A stretch of DNA of 64,000 bases from Brugia malayi (taxonomy: Eukaryota > Nematoda > Chromadorea > Rhabditida > Onchocercidae), in contig NW_025062477.1 in assembly GCF_000002995.4 (NCBI RefSeq), forward strand, positions 2,498,001-2,562,000, in the 5' to 3' direction. The translations under genes were made by a program, and so were the position numbers. Shown here one piece after another: positions 29,101 through 38,936 of this stretch; within the stretch, counting starts at the first letter, position 1, and the number at the start of each line of letters is the position of its first letter. The notes beneath the pieces were generated by a model. That model made no database searches, had not been told where the DNA came from, and worked only from the letters and a program-made list of their open reading frames with translations.

Positions 29101-32100
29101 TATCTTTTGCAAAATAATAGTAATAATAAAAATTTAATTAGTGAAATATACTAAAGAATAAAATGTGAACGAAATAATCACTGAAATATTTTTTGATAAT
29201 ATGATAATAACTGATAACTGATAATCATATTAAATGAAAGTAATACTTACTCGACTCTGTACTTTAAATATTTATCTTTTGCAAAATAATAGTAATAATA
29301 AAAATTTAATTAGTGAAATATACTAAAGAATAAAATGTGAACGAAATAATCACTGAAATATTTTTTGATAATATGATAATAACTGATAACTGATAATCAT
29401 ATTAAATGAAAGTAATACTTACTCGACTAATCTTCCAGATCATAAAACGTATGAAACAGACGATTACAATACAAACCGGAAGAAATTGATTTCGATGTTG
29501 GCGAAAAGAATAATTATTGAAATCAGAATTTGAGCTTTTACTGATCGAATTCACTGCTCGACGAATAAATTTTTCAAAAAATTTTCGAAATTTACTTGAA
29601 AAATTTCGTAGTAACATTTTTGTTATTAGTAAAAATGATAGAATGAAAGAAAAAAAAATTAGAAAATGAAAATGAATTTATAATATAATTTTTTTTTTTT
29701 TTTTTTTAATAATTGAATGATTTCATTTTGTCCTTCTTTAGATTTTTATTTTTCTAAATTTTGTTTCAATCGAATTTCAACAAAAAAAAAAAGTTTGAAA
29801 AGTGGAACGGATATTATTGATAAATGTAAATGTATGATAGTTATTTCGACAATGACGAAAATTCAGCGTTAGTAATGATGATATATAATTCAATTTTTTT
29901 ATGTAAATTATTCACATTTTCATCATTTCATTTCTAATTAATTAAAAAATTAATTAATTAATTATATTTCTATTTTAGAAAAAAGAAATTATTTTATGCT
30001 AATAAATGGAAGTAAAAAAAAAAAAAATTAAAAAACTTTTTTTTTTATTTTAATTATATTTTTAAATATTAATATTAATTGTTTTCGCTTTTGCGGTATT
30101 TTTATTGATTTTCATGCAATTAAAAGAATTCAAATTTTAAATTTAAAAAGAAAAAAAAATTTAATTTTATATCTTCTAGTTAAATTTTAATTTTGTTCTG
30201 GAATAAAATTAAAATTTGCCTTTTTTAGGAAAGGTAAGTTAATTAGTAGGAAAATATGAAAAAAATGAAAAATAAAAATTTGCTATGTTTTTTTTTTTTG
30301 AAAATATTTTCATTTTGAAAAAATTTGATAAATATATTAAAAAGAAAAAAAGAGAGAATATTTTAAAATTAAATTTTGATGAATTGTTATTTTTAAGAAA
30401 TATTTTTTTACACTTTATATTAATGTTTCTTCTTTATGTAAAAGCAAATCATTTTAAGGAATGCATAATTTAAATGTTTTTTTAATTATAAAATTTAAAT
30501 TTGAATTAGAATTTTTTTTTATTTTTTTTTATTAAAATTTTATTTGTTTTTAAAAATTAGTTATAAATTACTTTTAAAAGAAAAACATTTTACATTTTAA
30601 AATTAAAAATGTTAACTTTTTTGAAATGTAAAAATTTACTGAACAAATAAATATATTTTGCAAATTTGAATTTTTTTTTTTTTGAAAATTTCTTTTTTGA
30701 ATTTTTAATAAATTTTTGAATGAAAAAAAGTTAAAATTTTAAATTTGTAATTGCTTATTTGTCTATTTTATATGAAATATTTATTTTATTTTTCTTGTTT
30801 ATAATATTTGTTTAATCAATTTTATATATTTATATATCACAAATTACCAAATTTATCATTTACAAATAAATTTATCAATTAATTATCAATTTTTTTTATT
30901 CATGCTGAATTTATAAATTGAACTGAAAAATAAACTTATATTCTAGCTTTTCTTTTTGGTAAATATTTTAATTTTAAAATGAAAAAATATCACAGCAAAT
31001 CTAATATTTCAAAATTTTTTTTTTTTTTAAAACGAATTAATCAAATTATTTAAATGAAAGAAAGAATTTCCATCGAGTAATTTCCCTAAAAGTTAATTAT
31101 AATAATTTTTTAGTGATAGATTAAAATATGATAATGCAATTTTAGCTTATCAAAAATAAAAAAAAAAAAAAAAAAAACATTTAAGACAACTTTGCTACAT
31201 TTTTGAAATTATTAAATTTTTAAAATTTAAATTTTTGTTTACACTTAATTTAAAAATTTTAAATTATTGTTAATTTAACAAATCTTATTTTCTAATTCTG
31301 ATTAAAAATTACTTGAAAACTTTATCCTTATCATTTATCAAAAGTTAAAGGAAGTTAAAATAAGTAAATTGTAATTATTTAATTATTTCAACTATTGCAA
31401 AGATTAGATGATTTAATTGATTACCAATTTCTTACATTTAAATTTATTATTTTATATCAAATTACATTTTACTCGTATACTTAATAATCGATATAATTAC
31501 TTTTTCTTATTTCCAATATTACTGATCAATTTCTTTGTTTTTAACTTTTATTTTTTACTTTTATATTACAAATATATAAAATACTAATAAAAAAAATAAA
31601 TGAATTAATGAATCATTTTTCTATTAATTTAAAAAAACAAAAAAAAAAAAAAATTCTTTAAATAAAAAAATGAAAATTTTTTTGAATGTTTATTTCAATT
31701 ATTTAATTCAATTCAATAATTATTAAATCTTTAAAAAAAAAAAAATTTATTTAAAAACTAATAGTTGAAATATAAATTCAATTATTCGATCAAATTAAAA
31801 TAATACTTTTATCATTTATTTGTTTGCAAAACTAGTAAAAATTAATTTGAATAATAATTAATAATGAAATTAATTTGAAGTAAAATAATAGCTTTAAATT
31901 TTTAAATTTTTTGTTTATTGCATTGCAAATTGAATTAATTAATTAATTAATTAGCAATATTTTTTAGAGTGAATTTTTTCTATAAGAAAAAAAAAATTAA
32001 TTTAAAATAATTATTAGCCAAATTAAATTAAAATTGAAATATCTTTTATGTAAGACCGTCATCGATTGTTCAAATCTTTTTGTTATTTTTGCCACTTGCA

Positions 32101-34322
32101 AAAATTCAATTTATAAATGAATGAATGAATCATTTTTTCAATGAATAAAAATTAATTTTAATAAAATCACAATGATTTTTCATTTTTCAATGAATAAAAA
32201 TTAATTTTAATAAAATCACAATGATTTTCCATTTTTCAATGAATAAAAATTAATTTTAATAAAATCACAATGATTTTTCATTTTTCAATGAATAAAATTA
32301 ATTTTAATAAAATCGCAATTAACTTTGATTTATCTCAAAATAAAAACACATTGATTACTGATAGATTACATTGTTAAATTACAAAAATAATTTATTAATT
32401 ACAAAAAAAAAATTTGAATAAAAATTAAAATGAAATAAAAATTTTTTCATTAAAAAAAAATTCTAATTTTTATTTTTTTAAGAAAAAGGAAAAGAGAAAA
32501 GGATGAATGAAACTTAAAGCTAAATGTAAATATTACTTAGTTCGATTATCATTAAATGTAAACGAGGGAGAGGGAGAGAGAGGGACAGAGGGAGAAAGAG
32601 AGGGAGAGAGAGGGACAGAGGGAGAGAGAGAGAGGGAGAAAAATGTAATGAAAAAAATAATTTATGGCTAATTACTGGCACAAATGATATTATCATAATT
32701 AGCAAACAGATGTTCCAAACTTTTATTTTTGCTTAAATAAACTCATCAACAAAAACAAAAAAGAAAGATTATTTAATTAATGAATAACTACTAACTGTTT
32801 TACAATGTTAAATTTTATTTTGAGTTACAATTTTGAATCAAATTCTAATTCTTATAAATCTTTTTTTATTTTAAATTTTCTATTTTTAAAAGAAGTTGAA
32901 ATAGAAACGTTTATGTATTGTTATTTTAAAAGTCAAAAAACAATGAGAGAATTTATAAGTAAAGTTTAACTTAATTAATGTAAAGAATAAGTTAATTAAT
33001 TCAAGGTATAAGTTAATCAATTCAAGGTATAAGTTAATCAATTCAAGGTATAAATTAATCAATTCAAGGCATAGGCTGATTAATCTAAGGTATAAGTTAA
33101 TTAATTCAAGGTATAAGCTAATCAATTTGAGGTATAATTAATTCAAGGCATGAGTTAATCAATTCAAGGTAGAGGCTAATTAATGTAAGGTATGAGTTAA
33201 TCAATTCAAGGTATAAGCTAATCAATTCAAGATATGAGTTAATCAATTCAAGGTATAAGTTAATCAATTCAAGGTATGAGTTAATCAATTCAAGGTATGA
33301 GTTAATCAATTCAAGGTATGAGTTAATCAATTCAAGATATGAGTTAATCAATTCAAGGTATAAGCTAATCAATTCAAGGTATAAGCTAATTAATTCAAGG
33401 TAGAGGCTAATTAATGATAGGGGTAAAAACTCATCATAATTGAAAATGAAATACTTGTTGACATTGAGATGAAATTAAATTTTAAATTATATTTAAAAAA
33501 ATCTTTGGCCCATGGCTATTGACTATAGGCCTATCCTCAAATCTGTTAACATTTTCATTTAAAAATAGTATTATTTTGATTTCTTTTTAGGAATAAATAA
33601 GTTATTTTACTTTTCTATGAAAAAAAATTTTATATTTCTATTTTCAGACTTAAATTTAAAATTGCTGAAAATGAAATGAAAAAAGTTTGCATTAGATGTA
33701 TAAAATATCGAAATTCATACTTTCTTCCTAGAACCAATTCAAAGGTTAAAGGTTAGACAAGAAATTAGCTTTGTTTCTATTTTTTTATTATTTCAAAATA
33801 ATAGTGTAATATTTTTAAAGAATAAAAAAAAAAAAAACAAAAAGTAAGTTTCATAGAATTGTATGTTTGGCTAACAGATAGATCAGAACTTTTTGTTGAA
33901 AGATTAAAGTATTTTATTTGAAAGTACTTTTGATAGTTTATATTTATAAGAATTAAACAGTTACTGAATTTAAAAATTGAACATAATTTGAATATTAATC
34001 AAAGTTTTACAAGAAAAATAAACAAAAAAAAAAGAGCTAAAAATTACTATAAATTGTTTCTAAATTTAAAATATATTAAAAAAAATAAATGAATAATAAA
34101 ATAAATAAAATTTCTAATTTTTAATTTTTTTTTTTCACTTTTAACATTTATATATGAATGAAATAATTATGGATGACAATTTGATAAAGTTTATATTTTC
34201 AAAACGATATTTTATACCAGCATGATAAATTATTAAAAATTCAAAAAAAAAAAAAAGTTTAAAGAGAAAAAAAAATAAATAAATAAATAACTTACCACAT
34301 CTCTTATTCGAAATAATACCAT
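220..34322 (-). CDS. CAS-family-like SH3 adaptor protein (5' and middle part; C-terminus off the left edge)
   Basis: Multi-exon gene assembled by hand. Coding exons in transcript order: first exon 34296-34322 or one ending at 29423, then 23482-23581, 20908-21035, 16778-16949, 15760-15896, 14853-14983, 3867-4004, 3503-3696, 931-1229 and 220-593. Every junction has GT/AG ends and the codon phases match throughout. The two exons after the first encode an SH3 domain: AIYDN, PDELAF, GEILRVL, then GWWYC and RRGIVPANRLRML, the order and spacing of p130Cas/NEDD9 SH3 domains. The next roughly 460 residues are Ser/Asn-rich and probably disordered, with a proline run SSPPPPPQR. CAS proteins are cytoplasmic scaffolds at integrin adhesions that bind FAK through the SH3. 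The usual YxxP substrate motifs are not visible. The reading frame is still open at 220 (phase 2), so the C-terminal focal-adhesion-targeting part would lie beyond the edge. The SH3 is near certain; the CAS assignment is likely, not proven. Confidence 0.72.
4030..4060. repeat. GA microsatellite adjoining an exon acceptor
   Basis: (GA)13 preceded by (CA)4. Read on the transcribed strand it is a CT/GT tract ending about 25 nt before the acceptor at 4005. Confidence 0.95.
7030..7540. repeat. ATAATR-rich array with an internal 73-bp unit
   Basis: AATAAT/GATAAT simple sequence. From about 7255 to 7460 it is organised as a near-identical 73-bp unit (the GATAACAGTAGTAATAATAA block recurs at 7323 and 7396), separated by TACGTAAY and TGCGTAATATAATAG. 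Confidence 0.85.
13345..13420. repeat. Three copies of a TCTCGAGATTTRATTAT motif
   Basis: The palindrome CTCGAG followed by ATTTGATTAT or ATTTAATTAT occurs three times within 75 bp, in an intron otherwise poor in CpG. Confidence 0.7.
16035..16435. repeat. 23-bp minisatellite with ACGTG in most units
   Basis: Imperfect array of about 16 units with the core TTACGTGTGAATTCATTTG. It is most regular at 16310-16420, where units alternate between ...TTTGCAG and ...TTTGTAG endings. It lies about 140 bp upstream, in transcript sense, of the exon at 15760-15896. Confidence 0.85.
16950..20907 (-). other. 4-kb intron after the SH3 domain
   Basis: Phase 0 on both sides, so a cassette exon could be inserted without frameshift. 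It contains a 27-bp pyrimidine-rich array (17663-18030), GA runs (18563-18603 and 19772-19815) and poly(A/T) tracts. No convincing exon is visible. Confidence 0.55.
17663..18030. repeat. 27-bp pyrimidine-rich minisatellite
   Basis: About 13 units built from CTAACTCTTTCTAC, TTTTTTAACTCTT. Spacing is exactly 27 bp (for example 17666 to 17693), with a few 28-bp units near 17800 and after 17955. Because 27 is a multiple of three it creates a spurious plus-strand ORF (17585-17968). Confidence 0.93.
21060..21275. repeat. 73-bp tandem repeat, three copies
   Basis: GTATATCTGATAATACTAAT recurs at 21121 and 21194, and its start again at 21267, each 73 bp apart. The whole unit is nearly identical between copies. 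It lies just upstream of the second SH3 exon in the intron. Confidence 0.92.
21945..22145. repeat. 50-bp tandem repeat, four copies
   Basis: AATTAATTTAATAATGAAAA recurs at 21951, 22001, 22051 and about 22102 with only one or two differences. A T8-T9 run ends each unit. Confidence 0.92.
23080..23350. repeat. Duplicated block, about 166 bp apart, with AATAAT runs
   Basis: AGTAACAAAATTTTA...ATTATTTTA...ATAACTACTAGCATTAATAA occurs twice (TAGCATTAAT at 23151 and 23317). A pure AAT microsatellite interrupts the first copy. Confidence 0.75.
26925..27065. repeat. Two-copy direct repeat, about 62 bp
   Basis: GAAATGAATGATAATAATAA followed by ATAAA, TATACAAATTAAATTAAAC and CTGGAAATGATA occurs twice in tandem with a few substitutions. 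Confidence 0.8.
27601..27810. repeat. Irregular array of TTCCGGAA-bearing units
   Basis: The palindrome TTCCGGAA occurs at 27602, 27647, 27703 and 27758, and as ATCCGGAA at 27798. It is followed each time by TRTTCAC or TATCCAC and often by GGTATTRCATTCATGAAATAA. Unit spacing varies from 40 to 56 bp. Confidence 0.85.
28630..29010. repeat. Degenerate repeats, about 100 bp
   Basis: Blocks of TTTTAAATATCAATCTAATA, RTTAGTATTAG and TTAATTAATATTTTT recur three to four times with many changes; probably an old decayed tandem array. Confidence 0.55.
29085..29425. repeat. 172-bp tandem duplication carrying a splice donor
   Basis: The block from GTACTTT...ATATTTATCTTTTGCAAA to GAAAGTAATACTTACTCGACT is present twice, almost identical, with an exact offset of 172 bp (CTTACTCGACT at 29246 and 29418). 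The right-hand end is the donor of candidate first exon B. Confidence 0.93.
29423..29617 (-). other. Candidate alternative first coding exon B
   Basis: Open frame ending ...MIWKISR with donor gtaagtatt, phase 0, also compatible with the SH3 exon at 23581. Two starts are possible. ATG at 29617 gives 65 residues with a basic N-terminus and a hydrophobic stretch (FLPVCIVIVCFIRF, about residues 44-57). ATG at 29443 gives only MIWKISR, which matches the very short CAS-type leader. If the longer start is used, the adaptor could be membrane-anchored, which would be unusual for the family. The donor lies at the edge of a 172-bp tandem duplication that also copied the donor. Confidence 0.5.
32110..32305. 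repeat. About 50-bp tandem repeat, four copies
   Basis: CATTTTTCAATGAATAAAAA then TTAATTTTAATAAAATCACAATGA repeats four times nearly unchanged; the last copy has lost two A residues and has CGCAAT instead of CACAAT. Confidence 0.88.
32561..32640. repeat. GA/GGGA microsatellite with GGGACAGAGGGAG units
   Basis: Purine-only stretch apart from two C residues; GAGAGAGGGACAGAGGGAGA occurs twice, showing a higher-order repeat unit of about 36 bp. Confidence 0.85.
32985..33418. repeat. 21-bp minisatellite, about 20 units
   Basis: Core AAGTTAATCAATTCAAGGTA plus one base, with variants (GAGTTAATC, AAGCTAATC, GGCTAATTAATG). Its length is a multiple of three, so it stays open as a repeated LELINxY peptide on the minus strand. 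That ORF has no start context or conserved ends, and I treat it as repeat, not gene. Confidence 0.93.
34296..34322 (-). other. Candidate alternative first coding exon A (MVLFRIRDV)
   Basis: The only in-frame ATG in this open stretch starts at 34322. It gives nine residues (MVLFRIRDV) followed by a strong donor gtaagtt, ending in phase 0. The SH3 exon at 23581 begins in phase 0, so they join cleanly to give ...RDV-VGVAQAIYDN. Vertebrate CAS genes likewise have a tiny first coding exon that adds only a few residues before the SH3. The frame is open upstream to 34430, but without another ATG. The exon lies about 180 bp downstream (in transcript sense) of a 34-bp tandem array. Confidence 0.5.
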
Positions 34323-34504
34323 AATTCTTGAATGAATTAAAAGATTGATTTTAATATGCCTAACAAAATTTTTGATCGGCGTAAACAGGAAGAAAACGCC
34401 GAATTGACAGTGACGACAAAAGCAATTCAAATAATTCGATTCATCAACAAATTATCACAGAGATTTGATGAGAATGAATGAATGAATGAATGAGTGGCTG
34501 ATAT

Positions 34505-35040
34505 AGTTGTTAATGATAGTGTTAAATGATAATAATGATAACTGATAAAGATTAATAAAATGATAATAATGATAATTGATAAAGATTGATTAAATGATAA
34601 TAATGATAACTGATAAAGATTAATAAAATGATAATGATGATAATTGATAAAGATTGATTAAATGATAATAATGATAATTGATAAAGATTGATTAAATGAT
34701 AATAATGATAATTGATAAAGGTTGATTAAATGATAATACTGATAATCGATAAAAATTGATTAAATGATAATAGTGATAATTGATAAAGATTGATTAAATG
34801 ATAATAATGATAATTGATAAAGATTGATTAAATGATAATAATGATAATTGATAAAGATTGATTAAGTGATAATACTGATAATCGATAAAGATTGATTAAA
34901 TGATAATGATGATAGCTGATAAAGATTGATTAAATGATAATGATGATAATTGATAAAGATTGATTAAATGATAATGATGATAATTGATAAAGATTGATTA
35001 AATGATAATGATGATAATTGATAAAGATTGATTAAAGTTA
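34505..35040. repeat. 34-bp minisatellite rich in TGATAA, about 16 units
   Basis: Unit made of AAATGATAATAATGATAAT followed by TGATAAAGATTGATT. Variants (ATACTGATAATCG, ATGATGATAGC) cluster, showing local homogenisation. Each unit has about three TGATAA hexamers. It ends about 180 bp upstream of candidate first exon A. Confidence 0.94.
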
Positions 35041-37609
35041 GAAAAAAAGTGATAAATAAATAAAATTAACAAAAAATGAATGCATTTTAGAAATGAATGT
35101 AATAAATAAATGCATTTGTGTAAATAATATTTTCTAAAATAAATTTGTCACTTAGTTATATTTATCAAATTTACCCGCAGGGTATTTTGTAACATTCAGA
35201 CAAAATAGCTGAATGAATGAATTGTCTGTGTAATTATTTAATTAGAGCAATTTGATGATATCTGTCGCCGTAATTAACTGCTCCTTCCCAAGTTCATATT
35301 TTATAAAAATGGAATTTTTGAATGAAATTTGAAAAAAAAAAAGAAATAAGAAATTTTTTTTTTTTTTTTTAAATCATTAATTCATTTCCATTTTATCGAT
35401 TTTTTCTTTCTCTATTTTAAAAAAACATTTTATAATATTTAATTTTTAATTTATTTTCTTTTTATAAGTATAAAATTAGTTGTTTTTTTTTTTTTTTTTT
35501 TTTTTCTAATTTTTAAAAAATAGTAAAAAAATTTTTTTTTTTGGATAAATTATAAATTTGTTATAAAAATAAGTTAAAAGTGTTTTTATGCAAAAATTTA
35601 TGAATGACAATAATTTACACAAATTAAAATTTATTTATATATATACATATTTTTAAAAATTTTATGAATTCCATTATAATTTCTTTTATTGTTGAGTATT
35701 ACAGCGTAACTTTTTACGCATTAAACTTTGATGGCAATGAATTGAAGTGTTTGTTAATTTGAAAGAAACTTGAAAATGCAAAAGTAATAATAATAATAAA
35801 ATTACAGGTGTAAATTATAAAAAGCAATTTTTCAAATTGTCTTCCAAAATGTCTTCGATGCAAATTTTTAACAATAATATTTTAAAATTTTAAATTTTCT
35901 TTTCAAAATTTAAATTTACAATATTAAATTATGCAAAATGACAATGCATTATTGATTGAAAAATAAGAAAAAAAAAACTAATGTAAGTAAACATAAAATG
36001 ATAAGAAATTTGAATAAAATAATTGTTTACATTTCTTTTTGTTTTTCTCTCTCAGTTTATTAATGCATAAATAAATTTAATTTATATTTACATCTAAATA
36101 AATTTAATTTATATTTACCTCTATTTTCATATTTTCAATTCAACAAGAAAAAAAGAAATGAAAAGGAAAAATCAAAGATTAAATTGTTAAAAAAAAAAAA
36201 AAAAAGAGAAAAAAACGGAAGGAAATAAAATGAAATTGAAATTGAAAAACCTCATTTGCGATGGTTTGTTTAAAAATGCTAATGTCAGGTGGTTGCATCG
36301 ATTTATAAATTCTTTAATATTTATTGATCATCCATCTTCTTTCCATCTCATTTATACGATACTTTCATTGTTGCAAATTTTTTTTCATCGTCCAATCAAT
36401 TTTATTCAATTAATCCATTTTGCGCTTTTTTTCTGTTTCCAAATTATGCTGCAAAAGAAAAAAAAAAAAAAAAATGAAATTTTTCAATTTTTAAACAATT
36501 TGAAAATTTAAATTTTTTATTTATATGTTTTTTTTTTTAATAATAATATTGCCTAACTTTTTTCAATTTTAGTAATTGAATGAGTTAATTTTTTTTAAAA
36601 AGAAAGAAAAAAAGAGAAAAGTTAATTAAAATGAAATGCGTAGGTGTTTTAAAAAAAAAAAAAGAAAAATTAATTAATAAATTTAATATGTAAAAAAAAT
36701 TTTAATTTATAAAAAGAAAAAAGAAATTTTTCAAATTTTCGCGTAATAAATATATATTATTGAATAAAATACGATGTCAATGAGATGAATCATAAATTAA
36801 TATTTGAAATGGAAATGAAATATGTCAACAAAACAGCAATAAATCATTGAATTAATAATTTAGCTTAGTTCAAGTAATTCGAGAATGATGATAAATTTAA
36901 AAGGAATTTTAGTCGTTGATGAAGTATGATAAATTAGAAAATTAAAATATCACTTAAGTATTACTTACTTTCACATACTATTTTTCATAGTTTTTGAATT
37001 TAGACATAAATAAATAATTGCATGTTATTAATACATAAAAAATTAATTTGACTTATAATTTAAGTCAAATTTGATTAAATTCACACATTAGTATCGCTTC
37101 AAATACGACTAAAATTATTTTATCAAAAAATTTAATTAATTTGAATACATTTCAAATTATTTGATAACATAAACAAATTAACAAAATGAAAATTTCAAAT
37201 TTATTATGCCAAATTTTCAAAATAAAAACAAAAAAACAAAGAGAAAAAAGGAAAGATAAACCGTAGAAGAGAAAAAAAAAAAAAAAACGAAAGTTATTCT
37301 AACTTATTTTAAACTTTTTAACATTAATCTTTTAATTTCTCTTAAACAATTTATCAAAATTGTTTAAATTTTTAAAGCTTTGCAAAATAGAAATTTCATT
37401 AATTATTTAAAAAACAAAATTCATTTTTATGTGTCATTTTGAAAACTTATAAATGTGTTAAATTAATATTAAATTAATAATTAGTAATATAATTAATAAT
37501 ATTAATACATATTTTAAAAAAAGTTTTAATTTTTTTTTTGTGAAATTTTAAAAAGAAAGCATAAAAAATTTTTTATTCATTTCATTTTATATCGCAAAAA
37601 TATTTTTAG

Positions 37610-37960
37610 AAATTATAATAGTTGTAGTGAAGAAATGTTATTGATAATATTTTAAATAAAAAATTCTCAAAAAAAAAAGAACTCAAAAAAAAAAGTAAGT
37701 TATTATTTTACGTAAAACTTTTGACGTATTCAAAATTACTGAAGCGTACTCGTAGGTCATTTAAAATTTAGAAATTTTCAAAGTTTGTTCAAATTGAAAA
37801 CATAGGAAAATATAATAGTTGTAAGGAAGAAATGTTATTGATAATATTTTAAATAAAAAATCTATGCTATTATTTTACGTAAAACTTTTGACGTATTCAA
37901 AATTACTGAAGCAAAATTACTGAAATTACAAAATTACTGAAATTTAAAATTTAGAAATTT
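37610..37960. repeat. Diverged direct duplication
   Basis: ATAATAGTTGTA...GAAGAAATGTTATTGATAAT occurs at 37616 and about 37810. TATTTTACGTAAAACTTTTG...ACGTATTCAAAATTACTGAAGC occurs near 37702 and 37872. The interval differs by small insertions. Confidence 0.8.
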
Positions 37961-38876
37961 TCAAAGTTTGAAATCATAGATTTTGTGCAAAAATGATGAA
38001 AGCACTTAATAAACTTTGCAAATTAAATGGCACAAAATTTTTTCAATCAAAAAAAAGAAAAAAAACGATAACTTTGCCATTTTTTTTTTTACGATTCTTT
38101 CCATTAATTTCGCATCTTTTTTAATTCTCTTAAAAAAAGAAATTCATTTTAATTTAATACTTTAACCTAATTATTCCTAATTTAGTCTTTTTCCCAAATT
38201 ACATTTACATTTAATTATAGGAATTAAAATTTAAAAAAAAAAAAAAAAGAGAGATTGAAATATCTAAAAATTTTTGAAATATTAGTAATAGATATGAGAA
38301 TTGTTCTATGATGTGTTTATGAGTGTTATGTTGTACTCAACTTATCATACTATCAATCTTTTTTCATCATTTTCAATGTTTCCTTACAACTTTTCAAATT
38401 TAAACCAATTGTCTTGAGGATTAAAATTTGACGACGAACTTATCACAACCCCACATTACATTTCTTCTCGTATTAATGTAACAAAACAATTCAGTTTTAT
38501 GCAAAAATTATGCAATAATTGGAAAAAATTAAAATTAAAAAGAACGAATAACATTTAAAACAAATTTAAATTAATTAATTAATTAATTAATTATTAGCAA
38601 TTTAATTTTACTATTTGTTTTTTCACTATAATTGAAAAATAATACTTAATCATTTGTTATATTATTAATCAAAAGTAATACTTAAAATTTATATGCAAAT
38701 TTATTTGTCCCTATTATAGCCAATCATCGACTAACAATAATTGCATCCGGAAAGCCTAAGCAGGAAGAAGAAATATCCGGTAAAACGATGGTGCTTTCAT
38801 GCAATGCTTTCATGGTGGAGAAAGCAGAATAAAACATAAAATCTTGAATGCATCAGTAAATAATTGTGTGATTTAC

Positions 38877-38936
38877 GAGATTGCAGGTAACTCACTGATT
38901 TTCAGGTAACTCACTGGTTTGCAGGTAAATTAAAAA
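38877..38936. repeat. Three copies of a CAGGTAACTCACTG motif, about 20 bp
   Basis: GCAGGTAACTCACTGATTTT, CAGGTAACTCACTGGTTTG and CAGGTAAATT follow one another. Each contains a plus-strand donor-like CAG|GTAA, but no exon is attached. Confidence 0.7.

Larger units (their letters stand above)
23582..29422 (-). other. 5.8-kb intron before the SH3 domain
   Basis: Runs from the donor at 29422 to the acceptor at 23582. It holds GA-rich runs (24468-24503), a TTAATTAA-rich palindromic patch (25543-25583), a GATT run (26110-26143), two copies of a roughly 60-bp block (26930-27060), a TTCCGGAA array (27601-27810), degenerate repeats (28630-29010) and one copy of a 172-bp duplication. Confidence 0.55.

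Noticed and set aside
32886..33372. LELINLY repeat proteins
   Set aside because: Open only because the 21-bp repeat is a multiple of three; no splice sites, start context or family similarity.
34323..34430. Longer coding extension of leader A
   Set aside because: The extension also begins at TTG. No in-frame ATG lies upstream of 34322.
36230..36511. Plus-strand ORF of 93 residues
   Set aside because: No recognisable family, ends in a poly-Lys run from poly(A), no splice context; consistent with chance.
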